Shown here one piece after another: positions 7,781 through 20,471 of a DNA stretch of 64,000 nucleotides. Made by a program: the position numbers and the translations under genes. Positions within the stretch are counted from its first letter, which is position 1, and each line of letters starts with the position of its first letter. Where the stretch lies: assembly GCF_011682045.1 (NCBI RefSeq), contig NZ_VVIW01000011.1, positions 124,001-188,000 of the forward strand, in the 5' to 3' direction. A model generated the notes under the pieces. That model saw only the letters and a program-made list of their open reading frames with translations, was not told the origin of the DNA and did no database searches. Origin of the DNA: Massilia aquatica. GTDB taxonomy: Bacteria > Pseudomonadota > Gammaproteobacteria > Burkholderiales > Burkholderiaceae_D.

Positions 7781-10024
7781 ATGTTTGTACAACACAAAAC
7801 CATCGTACTGGCCGGGCTGATCAGCGCCTGTTTCAGCAGCATCGGCTATGCAAAGCAAGCCGATCAAGGCCATACGCACGAACGCCTGAAACAGGCGCCG
7901 ATGCCGCACGCGCGCCAGAGCCTGCCGCCGACGGTCGAGCAACAGCGCTTTAACGTGGCGCCGACCACCAAACCGCGCCTGGACCTGATGCCCAACAAGC
8001 CCGAGCTTGGCCGCATGAGCATGATGGCCGCCACGCCCGAGTGCAAGAACATGGATACCTTGACCAGCTACAACGGCGCCGCACTGGCCGATTACTTGGC
8101 CGCCATGCCCGACGTGGAGTGCACCTATCCCCTGTTTTCGCTGAACGCCACGCAAGCCGCCAAGGCTTATTCGGCCGCCAACATGAGTGCTGTCGCGACC
8201 CGCTTCGCACGCGAAGCGAGCACTTACAACGCCAGCAACCGCGCGCTGGCCAACCTGGCGCTGTACTTGCGCGCCGGTTACTACCTGGGCAGCGGCGGCA
8301 CCATCGCCACGCCGCCGGCCGCGCTCACGGCATCGCTGCGCGCACCGATCAAGAACCTGGTCGAGGGCACGGTGCTGTACAAGAGCAACCCGGTGGCCGG
8401 CAGCACCGCGTCCGAAGTCATCAAGCTGATCACCAACACCCAGGACGAAGCGTATTTCCTGCCATCGATGAAACAGCTGGTGGGGCGCTTCACTAACTCA
8501 CCGAGCAATCCGAATGCGGTTGATGCGATCAAGCAAAGCGACGCCGCTGGCGGCCTGACCTCGGCCTTGACGGTGCTGTTCTACGCCCATGGGCGGCCGG
8601 ACGCGCTGCCGCTGCTGCAAAGCGACACCAGCTATCCGGTGGCGTTGAACAACTTCGTGGTGAAAAACAAGACAGCACTGCTGGGCACGGCGACCGCCTA
8701 CATGCTCAACGATGCCGCCAATGAAACCTTCCGCTTCATGCAGTACGCGGCGCAAAAAGCCACGGTCAAGCCGATGGTGCAAGCGACCCTGGCCAGCAGC
8801 AGCATGACCGGAGCCGACAGCGCGCTCTGGCTGGCGGCAGCCTCGGCCGTCAAATACTATGACAACGCCAACTGCGGCCAGTACGGCACCTGCGGCTACG
8901 AGCAGAAACTGGCCGACACGGTGCTCAAGGTCAGCTACACCTGCAGCCCGACCCTGCGCATCAGGGCACAAGAGATGACCACCGCCCAACTGCAGTCATC
9001 CTGCGCCATCCTGCAAAAGGAAGAAGGCTACTTCCACGACATGCTGCAAACCAAACGGGTGCCAGTCGCCAATGACAAGAACACCTCGCTGGAACTGGTG
9101 GTGTTCGACGATTACGCCAATTACGGTAAATACGCGTCGGTTATCTACGATATCGATACCAATAACGGCGGCATGTACCTCGAAGGCAACCCGGAGTCGT
9201 CGACCAACCAGGCGCGCTTTATCGCCCACGAAGCGTCGTGGCTGCGGCCGAACTTCTCGGTCTGGAACCTGGAGCATGAATATGTGCACTACCTGGACGG
9301 GCGCTTCAATATGTTCGGCGACTTCGGCGCGGCCGTGTCCAAGCCGACCGTATGGTGGATCGAGGGCATCGGCGAGTATCTGTCCCTGCGCAACAATAAT
9401 CAGGCATCAATCGACAAGGCGCGCACCGGCACCTACAAGCTGAGCGAGATTTTCGGCAACACCTATTCGATGGGCGACTATACCGACCGCGCGTATCGCT
9501 GGGGTTACATGGCAACCCGCTTCATGGTGGAAAAGCACCGCAGCGATGTGGATGCGGTGCTGGGCAAGTTCCGGGTCGGCGATTACGATGGCTACCAGAA
9601 CTACATGGCGTATATCGGCACCCGTTACGACGCCGAGTTTGCGGGCTGGGTCAAGACGGCCACCACCGCCGGCGAACCGCCGCTGCCGCAGGTGAACCTG
9701 CCGGCGTGTAATCAGGGCAGCTATCTGGGCAAGAACTGCTCGATTACCGGCTTCACGTCGTCGAGCGAAAGCTACGCCCACATCCTGCTGCCGGCCGGCG
9801 CCAGGAACCTGCGCTTGTTTACCAGCGGCGGCAGCGGCAATGCGGACATGTACGTGGCACGCGGACGCTATCCGTCGACCACCTCGTACGATGCCGCATC
9901 GGTCACCAGCGGTAACAGCGAGAGCATCAACATCGCCGCGCCGGCCAGCGGCCAGTGGTACTACATCATGCTCAAGGCCGCGCCGAGTTTTAACGGCGTG
10001 ACCATCAGCGCGACGTACGACTGA
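7781..10024 (+). CDS. Secreted M9-family (Vibrio-type) collagenase
   Basis: The 747-residue precursor has a signal peptide (MFVQHKTIVLAGLISACFSS), an N-terminal M9N-like helical region to about residue 390, and the catalytic HEYVHYLDGRF motif (HExxH at about 499-503). The third-ligand glutamate is in GIGEYL (about 532). A pre-peptidase C-terminal domain (about 650-747) ends the protein. M9 collagenases cut native collagen or gelatin-like substrates outside the cell. The ATG at 7781 follows AAGGAGCGAGACA, a strong ribosome-binding site; an in-frame ATG 18 bases earlier overlaps that site. Confidence 0.9.
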   Translation: MFVQHKTIVLAGLISACFSSIGYAKQADQGHTHERLKQAPMPHARQSLPPTVEQQRFNVAPTTKPRLDLMPNKPELGRMSMMAATPECKNMDTLTSYNGAALADYLAAMPDVECTYPLFSLNATQAAKAYSAANMSAVATRFAREASTYNASNRALANLALYLRAGYYLGSGGTIATPPAALTASLRAPIKNLVEGTVLYKSNPVAGSTASEVIKLITNTQDEAYFLPSMKQLVGRFTNSPSNPNAVDAIKQSDAAGGLTSALTVLFYAHGRPDALPLLQSDTSYPVALNNFVVKNKTALLGTATAYMLNDAANETFRFMQYAAQKATVKPMVQATLASSSMTGADSALWLAAASAVKYYDNANCGQYGTCGYEQKLADTVLKVSYTCSPTLRIRAQEMTTAQLQSSCAILQKEEGYFHDMLQTKRVPVANDKNTSLELVVFDDYANYGKYASVIYDIDTNNGGMYLEGNPESSTNQARFIAHEASWLRPNFSVWNLEHEYVHYLDGRFNMFGDFGAAVSKPTVWWIEGIGEYLSLRNNNQASIDKARTGTYKLSEIFGNTYSMGDYTDRAYRWGYMATRFMVEKHRSDVDAVLGKFRVGDYDGYQNYMAYIGTRYDAEFAGWVKTATTAGEPPLPQVNLPACNQGSYLGKNCSITGFTSSSESYAHILLPAGARNLRLFTSGGSGNADMYVARGRYPSTTSYDAASVTSGNSESINIAAPASGQWYYIMLKAAPSFNGVTISATYD

Positions 10025-10092
10025 TGACACCTCGCCGCGCGGGCGACTTGCGCCTGCGCGGCATGGTCATTGTGAGGTGGTACAGTAGAGAT

Positions 10093-10563
10093 ATGAGAAA
10101 AATCATTGCGGACCTCAAACGCGCATTCATGCTGGCCATTTGTCTGGCGACAAGTAGTGCAGCGACAGCTGCAGCGCCATCTATCGACCTCGGCAAGATA
10201 CACCCCCAAGGACTGACGCGTTCGCAAGCCAGGCAGGTACTGGTATTTGTGTTAACGCGGGAAGGCTACGGCCTGAAAAAACGTGGCGTCTTTATCGAAG
10301 ACCTGACCGGCGATGACGGGAGATTGTCGCCACCGGGATACGTCAGTTTTGGCCTGAGCTACGACACCCCGAAACAAGGTGCGACGGCAATCTGGGGCTT
10401 GTTTGCCGTCAGCGTGTCGAGCGGTGAAATGTGGGAAATCAATACGTGCGAAAAGTTTTCCTTTCCCGCTCTCCTGCGGATTCAAGCTGCGGTACGGGCT
10501 GCAACGAATATCTCCGAGGCGCACGAGCGCATCGAACGCCGGGGATTGGGCTGTACCGACTGA
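10093..10563 (+). CDS. Small exported protein of unknown function
   Basis: The 156-residue product starts with a lysine/arginine-containing N-terminus and a hydrophobic stretch ending ATSSAATAAAPS, a probable signal peptide. Only two cysteines are seen, and no catalytic motif. It starts 68 bp after the collagenase stop, has only a weak GTAGAG upstream, and could be read through from it. Codon use looks slightly less GC-biased than its neighbours. I do not recognise the family. Confidence 0.55.
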   Translation: MRKIIADLKRAFMLAICLATSSAATAAAPSIDLGKIHPQGLTRSQARQVLVFVLTREGYGLKKRGVFIEDLTGDDGRLSPPGYVSFGLSYDTPKQGATAIWGLFAVSVSSGEMWEINTCEKFSFPALLRIQAAVRAATNISEAHERIERRGLGCTD

Positions 10564-10624
10564 CCTACCTGACACAGCATGCGTTGTTATCCGCATGAGC
10601 GATGGTTTAACAAGATACTGACGT

Positions 10625-10651
10625 AAAAAAGGCAGCCTCGGCTGCCTTTTT
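10625..10651. terminator. Bidirectional terminator between the small exported gene and atpC
   Basis: GGCAGCC (10631-10637) pairs with GGCTGCC (10640-10646) across a 2-base loop. There is an A run before it and a T run after it, so it can end transcription on both strands. It lies 36 bp beyond the atpC stop and closes the atp operon. A second GC-rich hairpin (GGCGGG/CCCGCC) follows at about 10659-10676. Confidence 0.85.
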
Positions 10652-10681
10652 CGCTATGGCGGGTTTGAGCCCGCCAGTTGC

Positions 10682-11104
10682 TTAACGCTTGTTGCGGAAG
10701 CGCTGAATTGCCTGCAATTGGGCAATCGCAGCCGCCATCTCGGCTTGCGCCTTGGCGTAATCGATCTTCGATACCTTGTTGACCATTGCTTCTTCGGCCG
10801 CTTTTTTGGCGGCCAGTGCTTTTGCTTCGTCCAGGTCGCCACCGCGAATCGCGGTGTCTGCCAGCACGGTCACGCCGTTCGGCTGCACTTCCAGGATGCC
10901 GCCAGCGACGAAGACGAACTCTTCTTCAGCCTGGCCAGCCACCTTGATCCGTACCGCACCCGGCTTGATGCGCGTGATCAGCGGGGTGTGCTTGGGATAA
11001 ATCCCCAGCTCGCCTGCTTCACCCGGCAACGCGACGAACTCGGCTTCGCCCGAAAAAATACTGGCTTCGGCCGATACCACGTCAACGTGAAATGTGTTTG
11101 CCAT
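10682..11104 (-). CDS. atpC: F1Fo ATP synthase epsilon subunit
   Basis: The 140-residue protein opens with [20 protein letters not shown] and has the [19 protein letters not shown] beta-sandwich motif of the epsilon family, then a C-terminal helical hairpin. It belongs to the central stalk of F1 and modulates ATP hydrolysis. It is the last gene of the atp operon, 56 bp after atpD and followed by a terminator. Confidence 0.97.
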   Translation of the reverse strand: MANTFHVDVVSAEASIFSGEAEFVALPGEAGELGIYPKHTPLITRIKPGAVRIKVAGQAEEEFVFVAGGILEVQPNGVTVLADTAIRGGDLDEAKALAAKKAAEEAMVNKVSKIDYAKAQAEMAAAIAQLQAIQRFRNKR

Positions 11105-11160
11105 GTGTGTCCTATCGGGTTCCGGCGCCCCGCTGAATCAGCGCGGCGCCTTCGCCTGTC

Positions 11161-13469
<2,309 letters not shown>

Positions 13470-13526
13470 GAGTCCTTACTCCTTTTGCGCTATCGGGGGC
13501 CGCGTACGGCCGGCCCCTCTAGACAA

Positions 13527-15068
13527 TTAATATGCGCCGGATTTCTTGAAGTCAGCAATGGCTGCGGCCATGGCGGCTTCGCCATCCTTGTCCAGTTGCT
13601 TGGTTTCTTCGATCTTGGCCAGGAGAGCAGCTTGCTTGGTCTTCATGTAGCCGTGCAGACCGGATTCGAACGCCAGTACGCGTTTGACTTCGACGTCATC
13701 GAAGTAACCTTTGTTCACTGCGAACAGGGTCACGGCCATGATCGAGATCGACATTGGCGAATACTGAGCCTGCTTGAGCAGTTCGGTGACGCGCGCGCCA
13801 CGGTCGAGCTGCTTGCGGGTCGATTCGTCCAGGTCGGAAGCGAACTGCGCGAACGCAGCCAGTTCACGGTACTGCGCCAGATCGGTACGGATACCGCCGG
13901 ACAGGCCCTTGATGACCTTGGTCTGGGCGGCGCCACCGACGCGCGATACCGAAATACCGGCGTTAATCGCAGGACGGATACCCGAGTTGAACAGCGAGGT
14001 GTCCAGGAAAATCTGGCCGTCGGTAATCGAAATCACGTTGGTTGGAACGAACGCCGAAACGTCGCCAGCCTGGGTTTCGATGATCGGCAGTGCGGTCAGC
14101 GAACCGGTCTTGCCTTTGACGGCGCCACCGGTGAAGTCTTCGACGTATTTTGCGTTTACACGTGCTGCGCGCTCGAGCAGGCGGCTGTGCAGGTAGAACA
14201 CGTCGCCTGGGTAGGCTTCGCGGCCTGGTGGACGGCGCAGCAGCAGCGAAATTTGACGATAAGCGACGGCTTGCTTGGACAGGTCATCGTAGACGATCAG
14301 TGCGTCTTCGCCGCGGTCACGGAAGTATTCGCCCATGGCGCAACCGGAGTACGCGGAAATGTATTGCATTGCAGCCGACTCGGAAGCCGATGCTGCGACG
14401 ACGATGGTGTATTCCATCGCGCCGTGCGTCTCGAGCGAGCGCACGATGTTTTTGATGGTCGATGCCTTCTGGCCGATCGCGACGTAGATACACGTCATGT
14501 TCTGGCCCTTCTGGTTGATGATCGCATCGATCGCGACAGCCGATTTACCGGTCTGGCGGTCACCAATGATCAGCTCGCGCTGGCCACGGCCGATTGGTAC
14601 CATCGAGTCGATCGACTTCAGGCCGGTCTGCATTGGCTGCGACACGGACTCACGGGCGATCACGCCCGGTGCGATTTTTTCGATGGCGGCGGTCAGCTTG
14701 GCGTTGACAGGACCCTTGCCGTCGATCGGCTGGCCCAGGGCGTTGACAACGCGGCCCTTGAGTTCAGGACCGATTGGCACTTCCAGGATGCGGCCGGTGG
14801 TCTTCACGGTGTCGCCTTCGGAAATGTGCTCGTAAGCACCCAGAATCACGGCGCCGACGGAGTCGCGCTCGAGGTTCATCGCCAGGCCAAAGGTATTGCC
14901 CGGGAATTCCAGCATCTCGCCCTGCATCACGTCCGACAGGCCATGGATACGGCAGATACCGTCGGCTACGGAGATTACCGTGCCCTGATTGCGAATGTCA
15001 GCCGAACCCTCGAGGCCTTGGATCCGGCTTTTGATCAGTTCGCTGATTTCAGATGAATTAAGTTGCAT
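13527..15068 (-). CDS. atpA: F1Fo ATP synthase alpha subunit
   Basis: The 513-residue protein has the non-catalytic nucleotide-binding P-loop [15 protein letters not shown] (about 169-183), the [17 protein letters not shown] motif and the [19 protein letters not shown] stretch. The length equals the Escherichia coli homologue. The start [16 protein letters not shown] is the usual N-terminus. Confidence 0.98.
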   Translation of the reverse strand: MQLNSSEISELIKSRIQGLEGSADIRNQGTVISVADGICRIHGLSDVMQGEMLEFPGNTFGLAMNLERDSVGAVILGAYEHISEGDTVKTTGRILEVPIGPELKGRVVNALGQPIDGKGPVNAKLTAAIEKIAPGVIARESVSQPMQTGLKSIDSMVPIGRGQRELIIGDRQTGKSAVAIDAIINQKGQNMTCIYVAIGQKASTIKNIVRSLETHGAMEYTIVVAASASESAAMQYISAYSGCAMGEYFRDRGEDALIVYDDLSKQAVAYRQISLLLRRPPGREAYPGDVFYLHSRLLERAARVNAKYVEDFTGGAVKGKTGSLTALPIIETQAGDVSAFVPTNVISITDGQIFLDTSLFNSGIRPAINAGISVSRVGGAAQTKVIKGLSGGIRTDLAQYRELAAFAQFASDLDESTRKQLDRGARVTELLKQAQYSPMSISIMAVTLFAVNKGYFDDVEVKRVLAFESGLHGYMKTKQAALLAKIEETKQLDKDGEAAMAAAIADFKKSGAY

Positions 15069-15146
15069 GCTAACTCCTAATAGTTTCTTGATGCGTAAGG
15101 CAAGGGCGTCTGCGCCGGCGCGTTGTGCGAGTCTGGAACGCGATCG

Positions 15147-15680
15147 TTACGCTGTCAGCGCAACTTGCATCTGTTGCAGCTTGGCGCGTACCGAGGTATC
15201 GAGCACTTCATCACCGACGACCACGCGCACACCACCGATCAGCGAGGGATCCACTGTCACCGTTGGGTTGAGCTTGCGGCCAAATTTCTTTTCCAGCGTC
15301 GCGACCAGTTGCGCAACCTGCGGCTGGGCAATCTCGAAGGCGCTGGTGATGTTGGCGTCTGCGGCACCGGCATTCGTGTTCTTGAGCACCTGGAACTGGG
15401 CATAGATTTCCGGCAGCAGCGACACGCGGTGGTTTTCCACCAGCATGGCAACGAAGTTGCTTACTTCCGCAGTCGCTGGCGACTTCAGCAGCGACACGAT
15501 GGTCGAAGCGACATCGGCAGCGGCCACGTTCGGGTTGGCCGCGTAGGCCAGCACATCGTGGTGAGCGCCGAGCTGGGCCAGCTCGGACAACACTTCGGAC
15601 CAGGCCGCCACGTTGCCTTGCTGGGCAACGCGGTACAGGGCTTCGGCGTAAGGACGGGCGACGGTTGCGAGTTCGGCCAT
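15147..15680 (-). CDS. atpH: F1Fo ATP synthase delta subunit
   Basis: The 177-residue protein has the delta/OSCP pattern [19 protein letters not shown] at the N-terminus and the C-terminal [20 protein letters not shown] motif. It links the peripheral stalk to the top of F1. Its start is 2 bp after the atpF stop, implying translational coupling. Confidence 0.97.
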   Translation of the reverse strand: MAELATVARPYAEALYRVAQQGNVAAWSEVLSELAQLGAHHDVLAYAANPNVAAADVASTIVSLLKSPATAEVSNFVAMLVENHRVSLLPEIYAQFQVLKNTNAGAADANITSAFEIAQPQVAQLVATLEKKFGRKLNPTVTVDPSLIGGVRVVVGDEVLDTSVRAKLQQMQVALTA

Positions 15681-15682
15681 GA

Positions 15683-16153
15683 TTACAGCTCGACCGACAA
15701 TTGCGACAGCAGGTCGGCGTGAGCCGCTGCGTTCACTTCGCGCTTGAGGATCTGCTCGGCGCCTTTGACGGCGAGGGCAGCGACCTGGCCACGCAGTTCT
15801 TCGCGCGCGCGGGTAACTTGTTGCTCGGCTTCAGCTTTGGCGGACGCGATGATGCGGGCTGCTTCGTCAGCAGCTGCTTTCTTGGCGTCGTCGAGGATCA
15901 TGGCGGCGCGTTTTTCGGCGTCGATGATGCGCTTTTGACCTTCATCACGGGCAGCGGCCAGATCTTTCTGGACTTGCTCATGGGCTTTCTGCATTTCTTC
16001 CTTGCCGCGGTCAGCTGCGGCCAGGCCGTTCGAGATCCTCTGGATGCGCTCGTCGAGCGCTTTCATCAGTGGGGGCCACACGAATTTCATCGTGAAACCA
16101 GCCAGGATGAAGAAGACCACGAACTGGGCAAACAAGGTTGCGTTTAAGTTCAC
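15683..16153 (-). CDS. atpF: F1Fo ATP synthase b subunit
   Basis: The 156-residue protein has one N-terminal membrane helix ([19 protein letters not shown]) and a long charged coiled coil, the form of the peripheral stalk. The start codon is GTG at 16153, supported by AAGGAAAACACC directly upstream. No ATG gives the full membrane helix. Confidence 0.96.
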   Translation of the reverse strand: MNLNATLFAQFVVFFILAGFTMKFVWPPLMKALDERIQRISNGLAAADRGKEEMQKAHEQVQKDLAAARDEGQKRIIDAEKRAAMILDDAKKAAADEAARIIASAKAEAEQQVTRAREELRGQVAALAVKGAEQILKREVNAAAHADLLSQLSVEL

Positions 16154-16228
16154 GGTGTTTTCCTTCTCACAAAAACGGATGCCGAACCGCGAGGTTCGGC
16201 CATTCTTTGACTGCGATGTCCGGCTTAA

Positions 16229-16516
<288 letters not shown>

Positions 16517-16569
16517 TTACAAAGTTTGCTTACTACCACTATGTTTCGATTCCGTTCGATCTGCGCCGA

Positions 16570-17409
16570 TCAGTGGCCTTCATGCGCCTGGCCGATATAC
16601 ACCAGCGTGAGCATCATGAAAATGAACGCCTGCAGGAACACGATCAGGATGTGGAAGATAGCCCAGACCGAACCGGCGATGACGTGGCCGACAAAGCCGA
16701 ACGTCGTAGCCATCGCACCCAACAAAGCGATCAACAGGAACAGCAGTTCGCCAGCAAACATGTTGCCGAACAGTCGCATGCCGAGCGACACGGTTTTTGC
16801 TGCGTACTCAATCACGTTCAACAGCAGGTTGAACGGCGCCATGGCGATGCCGAATGGTGCGGAAAACAGTTCGTGAATCCAGCCGCCGAAACCCTTGATC
16901 TTGATGCTGTAGTAGATCATCAAGGCGAACACGCCCAGGGCGATGCCCAGCGAGCCGTTCAGATCGGCGGTCGGAACCACGCGGTGATACGGGAAGATAT
17001 GTTCAATACCAAGAAGTTTAAACAGACCGGAGAACATATCGACTGGCAAGAAGTCCAGCGAATTCATCAGTGCAACCCAGACGAACACGGTCAGTGCCAG
17101 CGGCGCGATGAAGCTGCGGTCGCCATGGACGATGTCCTTGGCCTGGTTGTCGACCATCTCGAAGACCATTTCGACAGCCGCCTGGAAGCGGGTCGGCACA
17201 CCGGCGGTGGCTTTGCGCGCGGCCAGCCACATGATCAGGCAACCGAGCACGCCCATCGTGATGGACCAGAACAGCGTGTCCATATTGATGATCGAGAAAT
17301 CGATCACATTATCCTGGTGCTTGGTCGAAAAGTGAGCCAAGTGGTGCTGGATGTATTCTGATGCCGTTGGAGCGTGGTGCGCTCCGCCTTCAACTGTTGG
17401 ACTCGTCAT
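16570..17409 (-). CDS. atpB: F1Fo ATP synthase a subunit
   Basis: The 279-residue membrane protein carries the conserved [16 protein letters not shown] helix with the essential arginine next to the c-ring, and a C-terminal [16 protein letters not shown] motif. The N-terminal region is histidine-rich ([17 protein letters not shown]), as often in Burkholderiales. It starts 1 bp after the stop of atpI. Confidence 0.97.
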   Translation of the reverse strand: MTSPTVEGGAHHAPTASEYIQHHLAHFSTKHQDNVIDFSIINMDTLFWSITMGVLGCLIMWLAARKATAGVPTRFQAAVEMVFEMVDNQAKDIVHGDRSFIAPLALTVFVWVALMNSLDFLPVDMFSGLFKLLGIEHIFPYHRVVPTADLNGSLGIALGVFALMIYYSIKIKGFGGWIHELFSAPFGIAMAPFNLLLNVIEYAAKTVSLGMRLFGNMFAGELLFLLIALLGAMATTFGFVGHVIAGSVWAIFHILIVFLQAFIFMMLTLVYIGQAHEGH

Positions 17410-17410
17410 G

Positions 17411-17749
17411 TCAGTGCCTAAATATTAAGAATATGTAACTTTTCAGCGCCGCGATGAAGCCGCCAATCATGGCGAACACATTCAAGTCGCGGTACAGCGA
17501 GAAGGTGGCGGCAATCAGCGCCACCGTCAAAGCAATCTTTATGAATTCCCAGATAAAAAACGATATCGGGTCGGCCCCGCCGGGTTTCTGCGCGCTGGCG
17601 AACAGGCGCACCGCGAACACCGCATTGGGCAAGACACAACACAATCCGCCGAACACCGCCGAAAACATCGCAGCCCATCCCCCCAGAAGCGCGGCGATGA
17701 TGCCGACGACGACTGTAACCATCAATTGCAGGGAGACTAAGCGCAACAT
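17411..17749 (-). CDS. atpI: ATP synthase assembly protein AtpI
   Basis: The 112-residue protein has four predicted membrane segments and the AtpI pattern [22 protein letters not shown]. It is the first gene of the atp operon and is thought to help c-ring assembly or magnesium supply. The ATG at 17749 follows AAGGAATACAAC. A longer in-frame form to 17857 adds a polar, unlikely 36-residue leader. The 275 bp upstream to parB hold the presumed atp promoter, which I could not place securely. Confidence 0.88.
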   Translation of the reverse strand: MLRLVSLQLMVTVVVGIIAALLGGWAAMFSAVFGGLCCVLPNAVFAVRLFASAQKPGGADPISFFIWEFIKIALTVALIAATFSLYRDLNVFAMIGGFIAALKSYIFLIFRH

Positions 17750-18024
17750 GTTGTATTCCTTGCGCCAGCCATATGAGTGCCGTGTTTCGGTGTCTGAATT
17801 ATGTGAATCAGCGGGATTATAAGTGCTTATGCTCGGGTGCGTCAAACGTTGCTGCACTGTGAATGAGACTGATTGTGTTCAAAAACCACGCATTTTTATG
17901 CAATTTGCACTAAACGGGGGCGAACTGCTGGTTTGTGCGAAATGTTAACTAGAAGCAACATCTTGCGTGATAATGGTCGAACTTCGCCGATCCCGGGGTT
18001 GCGGGAATCGACGACGTTGTCGGC

Positions 18025-18903
18025 TTATGCGCGCAAGCGCGCCAGTACGCCGTCCAGAATATCCAGATCGGCAAAGTCGATGATCATCTGTCCCCTGCCC
18101 TTCGCACCCATCTTGAACAACACCGGCGTGGCCAGCTTGTCGGACAGCTCTTCTTCCAACCGGGCAATATCTCCCGATTTTTCCTTCTGGCGCATGGTGC
18201 TCGGGCTGGCCTGCTCTTCCAGCTCCCTGGCCACCAGCTTTTCGGTCTCGCGTACCGACAGGCGCTTCGCCACCACCTGGTTGGCCAGTGCGATCTGGCT
18301 GGCCGGGTCCACCGCCAGCAAGGCGCGCGCGTGACCCATGTCCACATCGCCGGCCATGAGCATGGTTTGCACCGGCGCCGCCAGATTCATCAGACGCAGC
18401 AAGTTCGACACCGCGCTGCGCGAACGCCCCACGGCGGTCGCCGCCTGCTCGTGCGTGAAATTGAAGTCCGAGATCAGGCGATGAATCCCCTGCGCCTCTT
18501 CCAGCGGATTGAGGTCTTCGCGCTGGATGTTCTCGATCAGCGCCATTGCGGCGGCGGCCTGGTCGTCCACATCGCGCACCAGCACCGGGATTTCGTTCAG
18601 CCCGGCCAGCTGCGCCGCGCGGAAGCGCCGTTCGCCGGCGATGATCTCGTAGCGCAGCGCGCCGGTCAGCGTGTCCTGCCCGATCGGGCGCACCAGCACC
18701 GGTTGCATGATGCCCTGGGTTTTGATCGAGGCGGCCAGCTCGTTGAGCGCCCCTTCGTCCATGCGCGTGCGCGGCTGGTATTTACCGGCCTGCATCTGGT
18801 GCACGGCCAGGACCGACGGCGCATCGGGCTTGGCGCCCTCGCCATCGCCGCCCAGCAGCGCGTCGAGCCCGCGACCGAGCCCCTTGAGTTTTTTGGTTGC
18901 CAT
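18025..18903 (-). CDS. parB: Chromosome partitioning protein ParB (parS-binding CTPase)
   Basis: The 292-residue protein begins MATKKLKGLGRGLDALLGGD, the ParA-interacting start. It contains the CTP-binding GERRFRAAQLAG motif (about residues 85-96), the IENIQREDLNPLEEAQG box, and the helix-turn-helix FTHEQAATAVGRSRSAVSNL that reads parS. Four parS-like sites are found at 22.5-33.3 kb. The start is the ATG at 18903; the long in-frame extension overlaps parA and is a frame artefact. It follows parA by 35 bp. Confidence 0.96.
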   Translation of the reverse strand: MATKKLKGLGRGLDALLGGDGEGAKPDAPSVLAVHQMQAGKYQPRTRMDEGALNELAASIKTQGIMQPVLVRPIGQDTLTGALRYEIIAGERRFRAAQLAGLNEIPVLVRDVDDQAAAAMALIENIQREDLNPLEEAQGIHRLISDFNFTHEQAATAVGRSRSAVSNLLRLMNLAAPVQTMLMAGDVDMGHARALLAVDPASQIALANQVVAKRLSVRETEKLVARELEEQASPSTMRQKEKSGDIARLEEELSDKLATPVLFKMGAKGRGQMIIDFADLDILDGVLARLRA

Positions 18904-18938
18904 ATATATGTGCTGCCTATTTTGTGTGATGCGTATGT

Positions 18939-19709
18939 TTACATTGTCTTGATGCGTTCGACCATCTCGGCGCCAAAGGCGATGTAGGCTTGCGCCCCTT
19001 TCGAGGACGGATCGAACACCACGCCCGGCACGCCGTACGACGGCGCTTCGGCCAGGCGCACGTTGCGCGGGATGATGGTATTGAAGACCTTGTCGCCGAA
19101 GTGCTGCTCCAGCTGGGCCGAGACCTGCTGCGACAGCGTCATGCGCGGATCGAACATGACCCGAAGCAGGCCAATGATCTTCAGGTCGGTGTTCAGGTTG
19201 GCGTGCACCTTCTTGATGGTGTTGACCAGGTCCGACAACCCTTCCAGCGCGTAGTACTCGCACTGCATCGGAATGATCACGCCATGCGCGGCGCACAGGC
19301 CGTTCAGGGTCAGCATCGACAAGGCCGGCGGGCAGTCGATGAGGATGAAGTCGTAGTCCTTGTCGACCGAGGCCAGCGCATCCTTCAGGCGGCGCTCGCG
19401 GTTTTCCAGTTCGACCATCTCGACTTCGGCGCCGGCCAGTTCGCGGTTCGACGGCAGCACGTCGAAGCGCCCCGCTTCCGAGCGCGTGCGCGCCGCGCTC
19501 ACCTCGGCCTCGCCCAGCAGCACTTCATAGGTCGATGCCTTCAGGCCGGCCTTGTTGATGCCTGCGCCCATGGTCGCGTTGCCCTGCGGGTCCAGGTCGA
19601 CCAGCAGCACGCGCTGGTCCAGCTTGGCCAGCCCCGCCGACAGGTTAACGCTGGTGGTGGTCTTGCCTACGCCGCCCTTTTGATTTGCAACGCAAAATAT
19701 TTTCGCCAT
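18939..19709 (-). CDS. parA: Chromosome partitioning ATPase ParA (Soj)
   Basis: The 256-residue protein has the deviant Walker A motif NQKGGVGKTTTSVNL (about 9-23), the DLDPQGNATMG switch and DFILIDCPPALSML (Walker B). The short N-terminus without a DNA-binding extension fits a chromosomal ParA. It works with ParB to separate origins. The gap upstream (19710-19823) is packed with TTTATAC repeats that may control it. Confidence 0.97.
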   Translation of the reverse strand: MAKIFCVANQKGGVGKTTTSVNLSAGLAKLDQRVLLVDLDPQGNATMGAGINKAGLKASTYEVLLGEAEVSAARTRSEAGRFDVLPSNRELAGAEVEMVELENRERRLKDALASVDKDYDFILIDCPPALSMLTLNGLCAAHGVIIPMQCEYYALEGLSDLVNTIKKVHANLNTDLKIIGLLRVMFDPRMTLSQQVSAQLEQHFGDKVFNTIIPRNVRLAEAPSYGVPGVVFDPSSKGAQAYIAFGAEMVERIKTM

Positions 19710-19741
19710 GTATGCTCTTATGATAGTTTTGATGCAAACAA

Positions 19742-19823
19742 TTTATACTGTTTTAATCGTATAAATCGTTTATTCGATTTATACAGTTAAAACGATATAA
19801 ATCATTTATACGATTTATACTGT
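19742..19823. repeat. TTTATAC repeat array between rsmG and parA
   Basis: TTTATAC occurs at 19742, 19778, 19805 and 19814, and inverted (GTATAAA) at 19759, with a near copy (ATATAAA) at 19795. Starts are 17, 19, 17, 10 and 9 bases apart. Longer copies share TTTATACTGTTT at 19742 and 19814. The array fills the parA leader, where an autoregulatory operator would be expected. Confidence 0.6.
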
Positions 19824-20471
19824 TTACTTGTTATTTTCGATAAAAACCAGATGCCGTTCCGCTTGCAGCCCTGGAACCTGGATAGGCCGCAATTCGCTCA
19901 CTTTCCAGTCGCTCGGCAGCCGCTCCTGTTCGTCCGCCGGCGCCGTGCCTTTCAGGGCGATGAATTTGCCGCCCTCGGCCAGCAGGTGTCCGGACCAGTT
20001 CACAAAGTCCGACAGGTCGGCGAAAGCGCGCGAGGTGATGACGTCGAATTTGTGCGGCACCTGCAATTGCTCCACCCTTGCCGTGTGCACGGTCACATTG
20101 GCCAGGCCCAGTTCGGCTTTGACTTGCGTGAGGAAGGCGGTTTTCTTGTGTACGGTGTCGATCAGCGCCACTAACATGCTCGGCCGGGCAATCGCCAGCA
20201 CGATGCCGGGCAAGCCGCCCCCTGCCCCGACGTCCAGTACACTGGTCGCGCCCTCAAAAGCGGATACGGCGGCCAGAGAATCGAGCGCATGGTGGGTCGC
20301 CATCTGCATCGGATCGCGCACCGAGGTCAGGTTGTACACCGAATTCCATTTGTGCAGCAGTGCCAGGTAGTCGAGCAGTTGCCCGTGTTGCTGTTCGTTC
20401 AGGTCCAGCTTGAGTTCTTTGATGCCATTGGCCAGCACCGGCGCAATGGCGTTACGGTCGAAAAACTTCAT
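19824..20471 (-). CDS. rsmG: 16S rRNA (guanine527-N7)-methyltransferase RsmG (GidB)
   Basis: The 215-residue protein has the SAM-binding glycine motif [15 protein letters not shown] (about 80-94) and the family segments [15 protein letters not shown] and [14 protein letters not shown]. RsmG methylates G527 of 16S rRNA. Its start overlaps the mnmG stop by four bases (ATGA), as in many proteobacteria. Confidence 0.96.
   Translation of the reverse strand: MKFFDRNAIAPVLANGIKELKLDLNEQQHGQLLDYLALLHKWNSVYNLTSVRDPMQMATHHALDSLAAVSAFEGATSVLDVGAGGGLPGIVLAIARPSMLVALIDTVHKKTAFLTQVKAELGLANVTVHTARVEQLQVPHKFDVITSRAFADLSDFVNWSGHLLAEGGKFIALKGTAPADEQERLPSDWKVSELRPIQVPGLQAERHLVFIENNK

Noticed and set aside
18904-19296. 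N-terminal extension of ParB into the parA region
   Set aside because: It overlaps parA in another frame, and ParB proteins start at the KKLKGLGRGLDALL segment.
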